Assembly: GCA_017541375.1 (NCBI GenBank)
Contig: JAFXZE010000005.1
Coordinates: 307,919 to 371,918, forward strand
Source of the DNA: Clostridia bacterium
GTDB lineage: Bacteria > Bacillota > Clostridia > Christensenellales > UBA1242
DNA: 64,000 nt
Reading direction: 5' to 3'
Part shown: piece by piece, positions 1-7,768 of the stretch
Numbering within the stretch: position 1 is the stretch's first letter
How the letters are laid out: every line of letters starts with the position of its first letter
The notes under the pieces: model-generated
What the model was told of the DNA's origin: nothing
The model's input: only the letters and a program-made list of their open reading frames with translations
Databases searched by the model: none
Translations under genes and position numbers: made by a program

Positions 1-624
1 TAGACTTAGGGAAGCGGAGATATCTGACGGATTTTGATGAAGAATACGAAAAATAATTTCTCGAGCAGCTTCTGTTTGATTAGCTTTGATATATGCTGAT
101 GCAAGAAGAAGTTGAGTTTCGTTATCAAATTTAGAACTAGAAGTGATTAAATCAATTGCTTCGGAATAAAATTTTTTTGAAATAAGAGATTTTGCTATTT
201 CAACAGTAGTCGGAGAATGGTGATGATAAATATTATCAGAAATGATGTTTATATAATGCTCAATAACCTGAGAAAAATCAACATTTGATGGTGTAAGCGA
301 GCAGGATTCGAGATATTCTAGGGCTAAGGGATATTTTTTTAGTTTTATTAGATTCATACTTATGCCCAAAAGCGCACTTGCAGATGTTTCTTTTATTGAT
401 ATTGCTCTAAAAAAATGCTCACAACTAAGTGTGTGTAATCCCATTTCAAAATAAATTTGTCCGATAATTAGATTTAAACTATCATTATCTATCCTAGACT
501 TTGAGTTGCTGAGTGCACGACGAGCTCCATCTAAGGCCCCAAGATAGTCATGTGTATTCAGTCTAGAATCTATGAGATTAAGAAAAAAATCTAAGTTTTG
601 TTTGTATCGAAGTAATTTTTTCAT
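1..624 (-). CDS. TPR-like helical repeat protein, 3' end off window
   Basis: Open frame of 208 codons on the minus strand, starting at ATG 624 and running off the left edge without a stop. The protein (starts MKKLLRYKQNLDFF) has the alternating helix pattern of tetratricopeptide repeats: segments such as 'LIIGQIYFEMGLHTLSCEHFF', 'ALLGISMNLIKLKKYPLALEY' and 'TQLLLASAYIKANQTEAARE' each look like one TPR unit with small residues at the expected positions. No signal peptide or catalytic motif is visible in this part. TPR proteins are protein-protein scaffolds; the partner cannot be told. It lies next to the DnaA-box cluster and is transcribed away from it. The C-terminal part is missing, so an added domain cannot be excluded. 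Confidence 0.75.
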   Translation of the reverse strand, partial: MKKLLRYKQNLDFFLNLIDSRLNTHDYLGALDGARRALSNSKSRIDNDSLNLIIGQIYFEMGLHTLSCEHFFRAISIKETSASALLGISMNLIKLKKYPLALEYLESCSLTPSNVDFSQVIEHYINIISDNIYHHHSPTTVEIAKSLISKKFYSEAIDLITSSSKFDNETQLLLASAYIKANQTEAAREIIFRILHQNPSDISASLSL

Positions 625-690
625 ACTCTAGTGTATTGGTTATAATAAAAATTAATTCATTAGTAATTCATTTAACTTAGGTAGAAAAAG

Positions 691-816
691 TTATCCACAT
701 AAAAAATAAGGCAAAATTTACTCAAATTTTTGTTTTTTGACTAATTTTTACATAATTTTGCTATAATTTATCCACTTATCCACAAGTTATCCACATAAAA
801 AGCCAAGTTATCCACA
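691..816. other. DnaA-box cluster, candidate oriC
   Basis: Four perfect copies of TTATCCACA lie at 691-699, 776-784, 787-795 and 808-816, and a one-mismatch copy (TTATCCACT) at 768-776, all in the same orientation. The starts at 776, 787 and 808 are 11 and 21 bp apart, close to one and two helical turns. A very AT-rich stretch follows (817-940), which could be the unwinding element. TTATNCACA is the bacterial DnaA-box consensus. The cluster sits between a leftward and a rightward gene. dnaA itself is not in the window, and a hand count of bases 1-600 gives more G than C on the plus strand, so a skew switch is not seen locally. Confidence 0.7.
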
Positions 817-920
817 ATAAATATATAAAAAATTCGAAAAAAATTTTGTTGAAAAAATTGTGAAAAGGAATAAATTTTGATGTTTTGAATAAAAAATAAT
901 GGATTTTTGAGTAAAAATTG

Positions 921-950
921 TTGCTTAAAATTAAACAAATATGGTAAACT
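921..950 (+). promoter_or_regulatory. Putative promoter of the 980 gene
   Basis: TTGCTT (921-926), 18-bp spacer, TAAACT (945-950) preceded by TG, about 30 bp upstream of the start codon. A moderate match to a sigma-A promoter. Confidence 0.4.
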
Positions 951-979
951 TTATAAAAAGGAATGAGTGAGGTGGTGTG

Positions 980-1642
980 ATGAGAATTTCAGCAAGGTTG
1001 ACAATTAGTCTTAGCTGTGTTATAGTGCTTGTAACTATTTTGCTGAGCGGAATTTTCATACTGGGTGGAGAAAAAAGCAAAATTTGGGCAGACGGAGAGG
1101 AGCAAACCACAGAAGTCGAGAAAGCACAAAGTAATGGAATGCCTCTCATGCATAAGATAACACTATATGCAAATGGAAATTTTATCCGAGATATCTATGT
1201 GACTGACGGTGGAGTGCTAAACGAGGAAGAGTTGGTGGACATGGTGACATTTGAGCCTGGAGGGTATTTGACTGACGAGGATGTCGCTAAAATTCGTGAT
1301 GTAAAATGGTATTACTACAGTACAGAAGCAAGCTTTAATTTTAGTGAGCCAATTACAGCAGAGCTTATAAGAGAACACTCAGAAACTGCAGGGATAAAAC
1401 TTGATGCTAGATATGATACAAAGGTTGCTGAGCAAGACTTGACTTATATCTGGGTGTTGGTAATTGGGGCGGCGGTGATCGTTTTGATATTTGTGATTGC
1501 GACATTGCTTAGAAATCATACCACAAAGATGTCGTTAAAAAACAAATATGTAATGAGTCCAAAGTTAAAAAATCAGGTAGAAGAGATAAAAGAAATAGAA
1601 AAACGAAAAGAGCAGTATTCAGTACTAAATGATGATGATTAG
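980..1642 (+). CDS. Unknown bitopic membrane protein
   Basis: A 220-residue protein I do not recognise. The ATG at 980 is preferred over the overlapping GTG at 977 because AGGTGG (970-975) is better spaced from it. A hydrophobic segment near residues 6-28 (signal anchor) and a second near 153-180 (IWVLVIGAAVIVLIFVIATL) bracket an acidic domain of about 120 residues that is probably extracellular. The C-terminal tail of about 40 residues is basic and charged, so likely cytoplasmic. It is followed after 14 bp by a small membrane protein gene, so the two may be co-transcribed. Its place beside the candidate origin is notable, but no replication motif is visible. Confidence 0.7.
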   Translation: MRISARLTISLSCVIVLVTILLSGIFILGGEKSKIWADGEEQTTEVEKAQSNGMPLMHKITLYANGNFIRDIYVTDGGVLNEEELVDMVTFEPGGYLTDEDVAKIRDVKWYYYSTEASFNFSEPITAELIREHSETAGIKLDARYDTKVAEQDLTYIWVLVIGAAVIVLIFVIATLLRNHTTKMSLKNKYVMSPKLKNQVEEIKEIEKRKEQYSVLNDDD

Positions 1643-1656
1643 GTGGTGAGATTATA

Positions 1657-1827
1657 ATGTTATGGCCATTTTTAAAAATAAAAGATATTGGTAAAGAAAA
1701 TAAGGGGAATGAAGGAAATGAAGACAACAAATTTTCTTTCCCTACTTGCCCTTGGATGTGTTTACTTATCACTATAATAGGTGGTGGAGGGATAGCTGCT
1801 ATATTACATTTTGTGGGGGCTTTTTAG
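1657..1827 (+). CDS. Small membrane protein, 56 aa
   Basis: A short frame starting MLWPFLKIKDIG. It has a ribosome binding site (AGGTGGTGA, overlapping the upstream stop codon) and ends in TAG at 1825-1827. The first half is polar, Asn/Glu/Lys-rich; the second half (CPWMCLLITIIGGGG, then IAAILHFVGAF) is a glycine-rich hydrophobic helix reaching the C-terminus. A tail-anchored small protein is the simplest reading. A terminator hairpin follows at once, which supports a real two-gene unit with the 980 gene. Function unknown. Confidence 0.55.
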   Translation: MLWPFLKIKDIGKENKGNEGNEDNKFSFPTCPWMCLLITIIGGGGIAAILHFVGAF

Positions 1828-1850
1828 CGCGTTTTAACTAGATTCTACCA

Positions 1851-1888
1851 GCAGTAGAGCGAAGAAATGATATTCTACTGCATTTTTT
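1851..1888 (+). terminator. Rho-independent terminator
   Basis: Inverted repeat GCAGTAGA (1851-1858) / TCTACTGC (1874-1881) followed by ATTTTTT. It ends the 980-1827 unit. Confidence 0.6.
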
Positions 1889-1939
1889 GGTGGAAGTATA
1901 GTAAAATGATAACTAATAGAATACATTTTGATGTTTTTG

Positions 1940-1948
1940 TGTTATAAT
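1940..1948 (+). promoter_or_regulatory. Extended -10 promoter of degV (1984)
   Basis: TGTTATAAT, an extended -10 element with perfect TATAAT (1943-1948). No good -35 is placed at 17 bp. AGGAGA at about 1972 serves as ribosome binding site. Confidence 0.5.
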
Positions 1949-1983
1949 GAGAGCATATCAAATAAAAGAATAGGAGAAGAACT

Positions 1984-2838
1984 ATGGATTTAATTATTTC
2001 GATGGAAGCTACTTGTGATGTGAGTAGCCAGATGAGAAAGGATTATGATTTTAGAATACTGGATATGGAGTTTACCATTGACGGAGAGATTTATTATTCA
2101 GCTAACGATGATGTGATAAACACAAGGCTGTATGAAAGGATGAAAGCTGGGAGTAAAATTGCGACTTCTCAGTTAAACGCTGCTCAATATGAGGAGTTTT
2201 TTGATGGTTTATTGAAAGAAGGTAAGGATGTATTGCACATTGGTTTTTCTAGTGGACTTAGTGGCACATATTATAACGCACTAAAAGGAGCGCAGGAGGC
2301 TAATAAAAAACACAAAAATCATGTAACAGTGATAGACTGTTTGGGTGGTTGTGGTGGTCAGTTGCTTCTGGGAATTAGGGCGCACAGGTATGCTAAGGTG
2401 GCGAAAAGTATCGAGGATATGGTAGCATATGTAGAGCGTGATATTCCCAAACTCAATCATACATATACTGTAGATAATCTAAAGTATTTAGTCGCTGGTG
2501 GTAGATTGAAGGCTAGTTCAGCTTTTTTTGGAAATATGCTAAAAATCAAACCAATTATGAATATGAATGATGAGGGTAAACCTAAGTTTATTACAAAGGT
2601 ACTTACGAGAAAAAGAGCGTTGAATTATCTGATAGAAGATTGTATCAAAAGAGCTGATAAAGATGAGAAAATCATGTTTGTGTCTCAGGCCTTCTGTAGA
2701 GAAGATGCTGAATTTGTGGCAAATCAACTGGAAAAGCGATCACACTTAAAGCCTATTTTACACAACATGGGACCTATTATTGGAGGTCACTCAGGACCGG
2801 GGACGCTTGCGCTATTCTTCTTGGGAGATAAGAGGTAA
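1984..2838 (+). CDS. DegV family fatty-acid binding protein
   Basis: A 284-residue protein of DegV/FakB type and usual length. The N-terminal half carries the family's lipid-cradle motifs: 'KIATSQLNAAQYEEFF' (TSQ motif, near residues 59-74) and 'IGFSSGLSGTYYNA' (near 86-99). Then come the DNLKYLVAGGRLK segment (about 165-177) and a C-terminal domain ending in a GHSGPGTLALFF motif. FakB proteins bind a free fatty acid and present it to the FakA kinase, making acyl phosphate for phospholipid synthesis. The protein is soluble. It is monocistronic here, with its own extended -10 promoter and a downstream terminator. A second, divergent DegV is at 46015; FakB paralogs usually differ in fatty-acid preference. 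Confidence 0.9.
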   Translation: MDLIISMEATCDVSSQMRKDYDFRILDMEFTIDGEIYYSANDDVINTRLYERMKAGSKIATSQLNAAQYEEFFDGLLKEGKDVLHIGFSSGLSGTYYNALKGAQEANKKHKNHVTVIDCLGGCGGQLLLGIRAHRYAKVAKSIEDMVAYVERDIPKLNHTYTVDNLKYLVAGGRLKASSAFFGNMLKIKPIMNMNDEGKPKFITKVLTRKRALNYLIEDCIKRADKDEKIMFVSQAFCREDAEFVANQLEKRSHLKPILHNMGPIIGGHSGPGTLALFFLGDKR

Positions 2839-2869
2839 TTAATTAGTGTTAGTAAAGTGAAAATATAAG

Positions 2870-2900
2870 AAGGGATTGTTAGCTAGATGGTCCCTTTTTG
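2870..2900 (+). terminator. Rho-independent terminator after degV
   Basis: AAGGGA (2870-2875) / TCCCTT (2891-2896) hairpin running into a T tract. Confidence 0.6.
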
Positions 2901-2937
2901 AGTTTTGTTTAAAAAATTTTTTGGTAAAATTCAGAAA

Positions 2938-2991
2938 TCAACACTTTTACGTGTCAGTGTTGAGTGGTTTTAATTATGAGAGTGATATAAT
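2938..2991 (+). promoter_or_regulatory. Promoter with 26-bp dyad operator
   Basis: Perfect 8-bp arms TCAACACT (2938-2945) and AGTGTTGA (2956-2963) around a 10-bp centre whose middle is ACGT. The symmetry axis falls exactly between 2950 and 2951. TATAAT lies at 2986-2991, and the right arm overlaps the -35 area (TTGAGT, 2960-2965, spacing long at 20 bp). A TetR-family gene is the second gene of the transcript, so autorepression through this site is likely. Confidence 0.6.
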
Positions 2992-3023
2992 GTAGGTATC
3001 ATATTTAACAAGGAGATAAAAAT

Positions 3024-3380
3024 ATGAATACTGATAAAATTTATGCTGAAAAGATAGCTAGTGAGTATGCGCCTAAAGAGGACTCAAAAGTAAAGGCATT
3101 AAAAAAACTGGATGGTAGAGCAAAAATTCCTGCAAATGTGTTTGCCTATACCTTTGGTATAATAGCAGCGCTGATTTTTGGAACAGGTATGTGTCTTTCT
3201 ATGAAAGTAATTGGTGATGGGACTATAATAATGATGGTGGTAGGAATAGTGATAGGGGTACTGGGAATCGTTTTGATGAGTATTAATTACCCTATATACA
3301 AGAGAATCTTAGAGAATGGTAAAAAGAAATATGCAAGTGATATAATAGAACTAGCAAAACGAATTAGCGATGAAAACTAA
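3024..3380 (+). CDS. Small conserved two-TM membrane protein
   Basis: A 118-residue protein with ribosome binding site AAGGAG. A charged N-terminal part (residues 1-38) is followed by two hydrophobic helices, near 39-60 (FAYTFGIIAALIFGTGMCLS) and 67-88 (IIMMVVGIVIGVLGIVLM), and a basic tail. From memory it resembles short Clostridia membrane proteins often found beside TetR regulators, some of which carry a doubtful 'dihydropteridine reductase' label. No nucleotide-binding motif is visible, so that label should not be used. The TetR gene starts 9 bp downstream and the operator lies upstream, so it is probably a regulated membrane component of the three-gene cassette. Confidence 0.7.
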   Translation: MNTDKIYAEKIASEYAPKEDSKVKALKKLDGRAKIPANVFAYTFGIIAALIFGTGMCLSMKVIGDGTIIMMVVGIVIGVLGIVLMSINYPIYKRILENGKKKYASDIIELAKRISDEN

Positions 3381-3389
3381 GAGGGGTGT

Positions 3390-3983
3390 ATGAATAAATC
3401 TCAAAGTAAGTACTTTAATACGGCATGTTTTATGGATGAAGCTTTACTATGTTTGTTGGAAGTAAAGGATTTTGAATATATTACGATAAAAGAGATTTGT
3501 AAAAAAGCTGGAGTAAATCGTTCGACTTTTTATTTACATTACGAAAACATAAATGATCTATTAGTAGAAACTATCGAATCTTTAAATAAAAAATTTAAGG
3601 AAAGCTTTAATAATAAACTTGATCAAATAAACATAAATGAGACCGTAAAGGAAAATTTGATTTTTTTGACACCAGATTATTTAATTCCATACTTAACTTT
3701 TGTAAAGGAAAATAAACGAGCTTTTAAAACAATTCATCAACACCCCAATATTTTTGAGGTGCAAAAAGTATTTGATAATATGTGTAAAAGTTTTTTTAAT
3801 CCAATTTTAGAAAAATTTAATACACCTCGTGAAAAAGCTTCATATATTTTTGAGTTTTTTACAAAAGGAACATTAGCAGTAATAATGAAATGGGTAGAAA
3901 GAGATTGCAAAGATTCGGTGGATTTTATAACTAACACAATTGTTGATTGTGCTAGGATAGGTCAATATCAGGGGAGAGAATGA
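3390..3983 (+). CDS. TetR family transcriptional regulator
   Basis: A 197-residue protein with an N-terminal helix-turn-helix: 'ITIKEICKKAGVNRSTFYLH' near residues 31-50, with the hallmark 'STFYLHY' recognition helix, then NINDLL. The C-terminal ligand domain resembles the DhaS-like TetR_C_8 type. It overlaps the next gene by four bases (ATGA) and follows the small membrane protein by 9 bp, so the three are one operon. The dyad upstream of the operon is its likely operator. The ligand is unknown; the membrane proteins on both sides suggest a response to a compound acting on the membrane. Confidence 0.85.
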   Translation: MNKSQSKYFNTACFMDEALLCLLEVKDFEYITIKEICKKAGVNRSTFYLHYENINDLLVETIESLNKKFKESFNNKLDQININETVKENLIFLTPDYLIPYLTFVKENKRAFKTIHQHPNIFEVQKVFDNMCKSFFNPILEKFNTPREKASYIFEFFTKGTLAVIMKWVERDCKDSVDFITNTIVDCARIGQYQGRE

Positions 3984-4642
3984 GCGGAAAAAGTCTAAGA
4001 GATGCTTTTAGAGATAAGGAAACTAGGTGGTATGTACTTACAGCATTGTCATTTGTGATAACTATTTTATTTGCTGTATATAATGGATTTTTGGGAATAT
4101 ATAGCCATTCTATATGGAATGGCAGTATTTGCGTATATTATCTATTTTTGATAGCAATAAAATTTATTATTTTAGCTAGTGAAAAAACGACAAAGCATAT
4201 TGATGATATTAAGATAAAATCTCAGAGAAGAGAAAAAGTTTTCTTTGTCTTGTCCATTATTATTATAGTAATGAATTTGTCACTAATTTTACCTATTTCG
4301 CTAATGGTTTTAAATGAAAAACAAGTTGAATATGGACTGATTGCAGCAATAGTTTTTGCTGTATATGCAACTCACAAGATAACTATGGCAATAATAAATT
4401 ATACAAAGTCTAGACGATATGAAAATTTGGCGTACAAACAAATAAGGACAATAAATATTATCGACGCTATTATTTCTGTACTTACATTGCAAAATGCTCT
4501 CATAATGGTAAACGATGGAAGTGTTTCTGGTGATATGTTTACGCTATCATCAATCACTAGTTTCGTTGGTATAGTTGTAATAGTAGTTATTTCGGTTATT
4601 CCGCTAGTAAGATTTGTAAAACAGAAAAAAAGTTTGAAGTAA
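3980..4642 (+). CDS. Polytopic membrane protein of the TetR cassette
   Basis: A 220-residue protein with about six hydrophobic helices (near residues 20-40, 46-66, 86-108, 118-137, 163-180 and 188-212) and a basic loop after the second pair. There is no catalytic motif I recognise. The start codon overlaps the TetR stop (ATGA), implying coupled translation. Proteins of this shape commonly follow small TetR genes in Clostridia, but I cannot name the family. Probably the effector or transporter governed by the regulator; that role is inferred from position only. Confidence 0.7.
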   Translation: MSGKSLRDAFRDKETRWYVLTALSFVITILFAVYNGFLGIYSHSIWNGSICVYYLFLIAIKFIILASEKTTKHIDDIKIKSQRREKVFFVLSIIIIVMNLSLILPISLMVLNEKQVEYGLIAAIVFAVYATHKITMAIINYTKSRRYENLAYKQIRTINIIDAIISVLTLQNALIMVNDGSVSGDMFTLSSITSFVGIVVIVVISVIPLVRFVKQKKSLK

Positions 4643-4681
4643 AATTCAAATTTTTTTACATTTTTTAAGTGGTGAAAAGCA

Positions 4682-5401
4682 TTATTTTGTTTGGGGTGAT
4701 GGGGCTGGTGAAATCTTTTTTAAGAATGATTCAGAATTACTTTTTATCTTATCGATTTTGGACTTGTAATTGGGTATAAAACTGTTTTTATCATTGATGG
4801 TCTCAAATAAACTTTGTGTTTCACGTTCGCTAAACTGATATATAACGGCAGCATGGTCGGTTGAGTCGAGGGTGTATGGTAAGATGGATAATTGAGGAAA
4901 GACTGATTTTTGAGATTTTAGATAATCATAAAGATGAGCATACTCTGTTTTTCTAGGTGAGAGCGTATAGTCGGAGATAAGTATGCTATCTAGTGTAAAA
5001 TTGAGATTGGGGGTGCGTTGAAAATTTGGGAAAAAGTACGTTTTTTGGGCATTTAGTGTTCGTAATTGGGTCGGCGAAGTTGCTTTTTCAATATTGCTTG
5101 TGCCGTGAGTGAGAAAATAATTGATAACGGGATTTAGGTCAGGTAAAATTTTTTGCAGATCTGAGTTATTTTTGATAAAGTAAAATGTAAAGCCCGTTTG
5201 ACTTATTAGTCTATTAGAGGAGAATACATCATCAGGTTGTATGGTAAAATTCATCAGGTCGATTGTTTTTAAAATGCTAGTATCAAGCCATTTTTCGTCA
5301 CGTTGAGGGGTTATATATGTTAGATTATAATCTAGTTGGGTAGCTTTTTCAATTACTGGGGCTGCATCTTGTAAAATTATATGCAAATCGTCTTTTTTCA
5401 T
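4682..5401 (-). CDS. Hypothetical protein
   Basis: A 239-residue soluble protein that I do not recognise. The ATG at 5401 is chosen over a GTG at 5410 because TTGGAG lies 8 bases before it, while the GTG overlaps that ribosome binding site. No signal peptide or membrane helix is visible; the C-terminal tail is Ser/Pro/Lys-rich. It is rich in aromatic and hydroxylated residues (for example YTLSPRKTEYAHLYDYLKSQ) and may be an alpha/beta protein. It is transcribed away from the two-component system at 5565. The plus strand stays G-rich across it, so it is carried against the local strand bias. Confidence 0.6.
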   Translation of the reverse strand: MKKDDLHIILQDAAPVIEKATQLDYNLTYITPQRDEKWLDTSILKTIDLMNFTIQPDDVFSSNRLISQTGFTFYFIKNNSDLQKILPDLNPVINYFLTHGTSNIEKATSPTQLRTLNAQKTYFFPNFQRTPNLNFTLDSILISDYTLSPRKTEYAHLYDYLKSQKSVFPQLSILPYTLDSTDHAAVIYQFSERETQSLFETINDKNSFIPNYKSKIDKIKSNSESFLKKISPAPSPQTK

Positions 5402-5511
5402 AAAATACACTCCAAGGTTTTGAGTAAGTATATCATAAAATGTTTTTTTTCACAAGTTTTTTGAGTAAAAACTAAATCTAACCTAGAATTTGTTTTGGAG
5501 CTTTAAAAAAG

Positions 5512-5540
5512 TTGATAAATCCGAAATTTTATGTTATACT
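5512..5540 (+). promoter_or_regulatory. Promoter of the two-component/ABC operon
   Basis: TTGATA (5512-5517), 17-bp spacer, TATACT (5535-5540), with TG at the extended -10 position. It lies 25 bp before the response-regulator start. Confidence 0.7.
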
Positions 5541-5564
5541 CAAAAAAAATACAAAGGGTGAAAT

Positions 5565-6230
5565 ATGAACAGAATTTTGATTGTTGATGATGAACAAAAT
5601 ATCGTGAATGTTTTGCGCGAATATGCTGAGTTTGAGGGGTTTTTAGTTGATTGTTCATTTGATGGTGAACAGGCGCTAAATAGGTTTGAAAAGCAAAATT
5701 ATGATTGTGTACTTATAGATGTGATGATGCCTAACTTAGATGGATTTGCTACAGTGAAAGCCATGAAAGAAATCAAAGATACCCCCATTATCATAATGAG
5801 TGCTCGCACTCAAGAGGAAGATAAGTTGCAGGGGTTTGCTTTGGGAATAGATGATTATATCACCAAACCTTTCTCACCCAAAGAAGTAATGGCAAGGCTA
5901 AAAGCTGTATTAAAGCGTTCTTGTGGGTATAATGAACTAAAAACTGTGGCAAACATTAGTTTGGATTCACTAAATAAGAGGGTTTTGGTAAATGGTGTGG
6001 ATGTAAATGCCACCAAGAAAGAATTTGACTTATTGGAGGTATTGATTCGAAATAAAGGGTTTGTTGTATCTAGAGATAAGTTACTTAATGAGATTTGGGG
6101 ATTTGACTATGATAAAGATGAACGAACTGTAGACACTCACATTAAAATGTTGCGGGCACATTTGGGGGATTCTGCAAAATATGTCAAAACAATCCGCGGA
6201 CTAGGTTATGCTTTTAGGTTGGAAGGGTAA
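5565..6230 (+). CDS. OmpR/PhoB family response regulator
   Basis: A 221-residue regulator. The receiver domain (1-120) has acidic residues in ILIVDDEQN, the phospho-acceptor Asp52 in CVLIDVMMPN, and Lys near 101 in DDYITKPFSP. The winged-helix DNA-binding domain (about 128-221) ends in the family-typical RTVDTHIKMLRAHLG and KTIRGLGYAF. The kinase gene begins one base after the stop. The next two genes are ATPase-permease exporters, an arrangement used in Bacillota for sensing and removing cell-envelope peptides such as bacteriocins. The likely target is the promoter of the exporters or its own promoter; no direct repeat was identified with confidence. Confidence 0.92.
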   Translation: MNRILIVDDEQNIVNVLREYAEFEGFLVDCSFDGEQALNRFEKQNYDCVLIDVMMPNLDGFATVKAMKEIKDTPIIIMSARTQEEDKLQGFALGIDDYITKPFSPKEVMARLKAVLKRSCGYNELKTVANISLDSLNKRVLVNGVDVNATKKEFDLLEVLIRNKGFVVSRDKLLNEIWGFDYDKDERTVDTHIKMLRAHLGDSAKYVKTIRGLGYAFRLEG

Positions 6231-6231
6231 A

Positions 6232-7704
6232 ATGATATCTATAATTGATTATGTTAATGAGCGTATTCAAGGACGAAAAGTCAAGAGTGTGGGGGCATAT
6301 ATTTTTAATTCTTTCTTATTTACTATTGCAATTGTATTTATACTGATATGGTTGTGTGAAGTGGTGCTTTTTGATGGATTTTTTAAGGAAATCAAAAAAA
6401 ATCAGATAAATAGTGTGCTAGAAGATAGTAAAACAATGTTTAATAACGAGGCTTATGGCAGTGATTATACACTCACACAAGAAGGGAAGGAAAAACTACT
6501 AAGTATGTCAGTTGATAGTAATTGTAATGTGGTAGTTTTTGCCATACATAAAACTTCGGTAGGAGAAAAGTTTAACATATATTTTTCTAGTTCGCGTATT
6601 ACTGAAGAGGCTGTATTAGATAAAGCACTCGCTCTTTTGGTAGAGAAACTAAAGGAGAGCGATAAAGTATCTATTATGAATGATACTTACGAGCAAAGTG
6701 ATACAATAATCATGGGAGAAAAATTACTCAATGATGATGGAGTAACAATGTACTATTATGTGAGCACCGTGGTGACGCCTTCAAGATATACTATAGAGAT
6801 AATGATATTGGTTTTGTTGGTGGTGACACTGTTAGGAATAATAATAATGTTGTTGCTTGGGGGATACTATTCAAAAAAAATCGCTACTCCACTCGAAAGT
6901 GTTGCTCAAAAAGCAAAGCAGATTAATGCTAAAAATCTAGATGTGCAGTTTAGCAATAGAGAATATAAAGAAGTGAGCGAAATTAGTGATACACTAAATT
7001 ATGCCATTACCGAAATAAGAAATAGTGAACAAATTCAAAAAGATGTAATAGCAAATGTTAGTCACGAGTTGCGTACGCCACTAACTATGATAAAGTCTTA
7101 TAGCGAAATGATTCGTGATTTGAGTGGTGACAACCCTACAAAAAGAGCTGAGCACTTGAAGGTAATTTTAGAAGAGGCTGATAGACTGGAGTATCTGGTA
7201 AGTGATTTGCTAGACTTGTCCAAGCTAAAGGCGGGGACTTATGTGTATGAATATACAAACTTTAATTTAGCTAATAATTTGGATAAAATGAAGAATTTTT
7301 ATCAAAATAAATATCAGGATGTGGAGTTTAGTTTTACATATCCGAGTAAAATCCAGATTTTTGCTGATGAAAAGAGGATTGAGCAAGTGTTGTATAACTT
7401 TGTAAATAACGCAATCAACTATGGGAAAGCCCCTAAAAAAGTGTGGGTTGAGGTAAAAAAACAGACTGATAAAGGTGTGTGGTATGTAGGGATAAAGGAC
7501 AATGGAGTGGGAATAGCAAAAGAGGATTTACACACGATATTTGACAGACATTTCCGCTCAAATAACGCCAAAAGAGTGACCACAGGAAGTGGAATTGGAT
7601 TATTTATTGTAAAACAAATTTTATCGTATCATAATTTTAAGTTTGGAGTGGAAAGTGAACTAGGGAAAGGTAGTGAATTTTATTTTGAAATTCCTATAAA
7701 ATAG
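6232..7704 (+). CDS. Sensor histidine kinase
   Basis: Start set at ATG 6232, just after the regulator stop, with GGAAGGG at 6221-6227; an earlier ATG at 6208 lies inside the regulator. The 490-residue protein has TM1 near 23-48, an extracellular sensor domain of about 140 residues, TM2 near 189-210, a HAMP linker, a dimerisation domain with His278 in NVSHELRTPL, and an ATPase domain with N box (NNAINYG), DNGVGI and GSGIGLFIVKQIL motifs. The large outside domain differs from the short loop of BceS-type kinases, so it may sense its ligand directly rather than through the transporter. Confidence 0.92.
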   Translation: MISIIDYVNERIQGRKVKSVGAYIFNSFLFTIAIVFILIWLCEVVLFDGFFKEIKKNQINSVLEDSKTMFNNEAYGSDYTLTQEGKEKLLSMSVDSNCNVVVFAIHKTSVGEKFNIYFSSSRITEEAVLDKALALLVEKLKESDKVSIMNDTYEQSDTIIMGEKLLNDDGVTMYYYVSTVVTPSRYTIEIMILVLLVVTLLGIIIMLLLGGYYSKKIATPLESVAQKAKQINAKNLDVQFSNREYKEVSEISDTLNYAITEIRNSEQIQKDVIANVSHELRTPLTMIKSYSEMIRDLSGDNPTKRAEHLKVILEEADRLEYLVSDLLDLSKLKAGTYVYEYTNFNLANNLDKMKNFYQNKYQDVEFSFTYPSKIQIFADEKRIEQVLYNFVNNAINYGKAPKKVWVEVKKQTDKGVWYVGIKDNGVGIAKEDLHTIFDRHFRSNNAKRVTTGSGIGLFIVKQILSYHNFKFGVESELGKGSEFYFEIPIK

Positions 7705-7768
7705 TGCTTAAAAAAGTTGTAAATTTTTTATCAATATGATAAAATTAATAAAAAAATTGAGGTAAAAG

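Noticed and set aside
2938..2963. The dyad read as a terminator of the degV transcript
   Set aside because: A separate terminator with a T tract lies at 2870-2900; the dyad has no T tract and sits at the promoter.
3024..3380. Naming the 118-residue membrane protein a dihydropteridine reductase
   Set aside because: No nucleotide-binding or pterin-binding motif; the sequence is two TM helices with charged ends.
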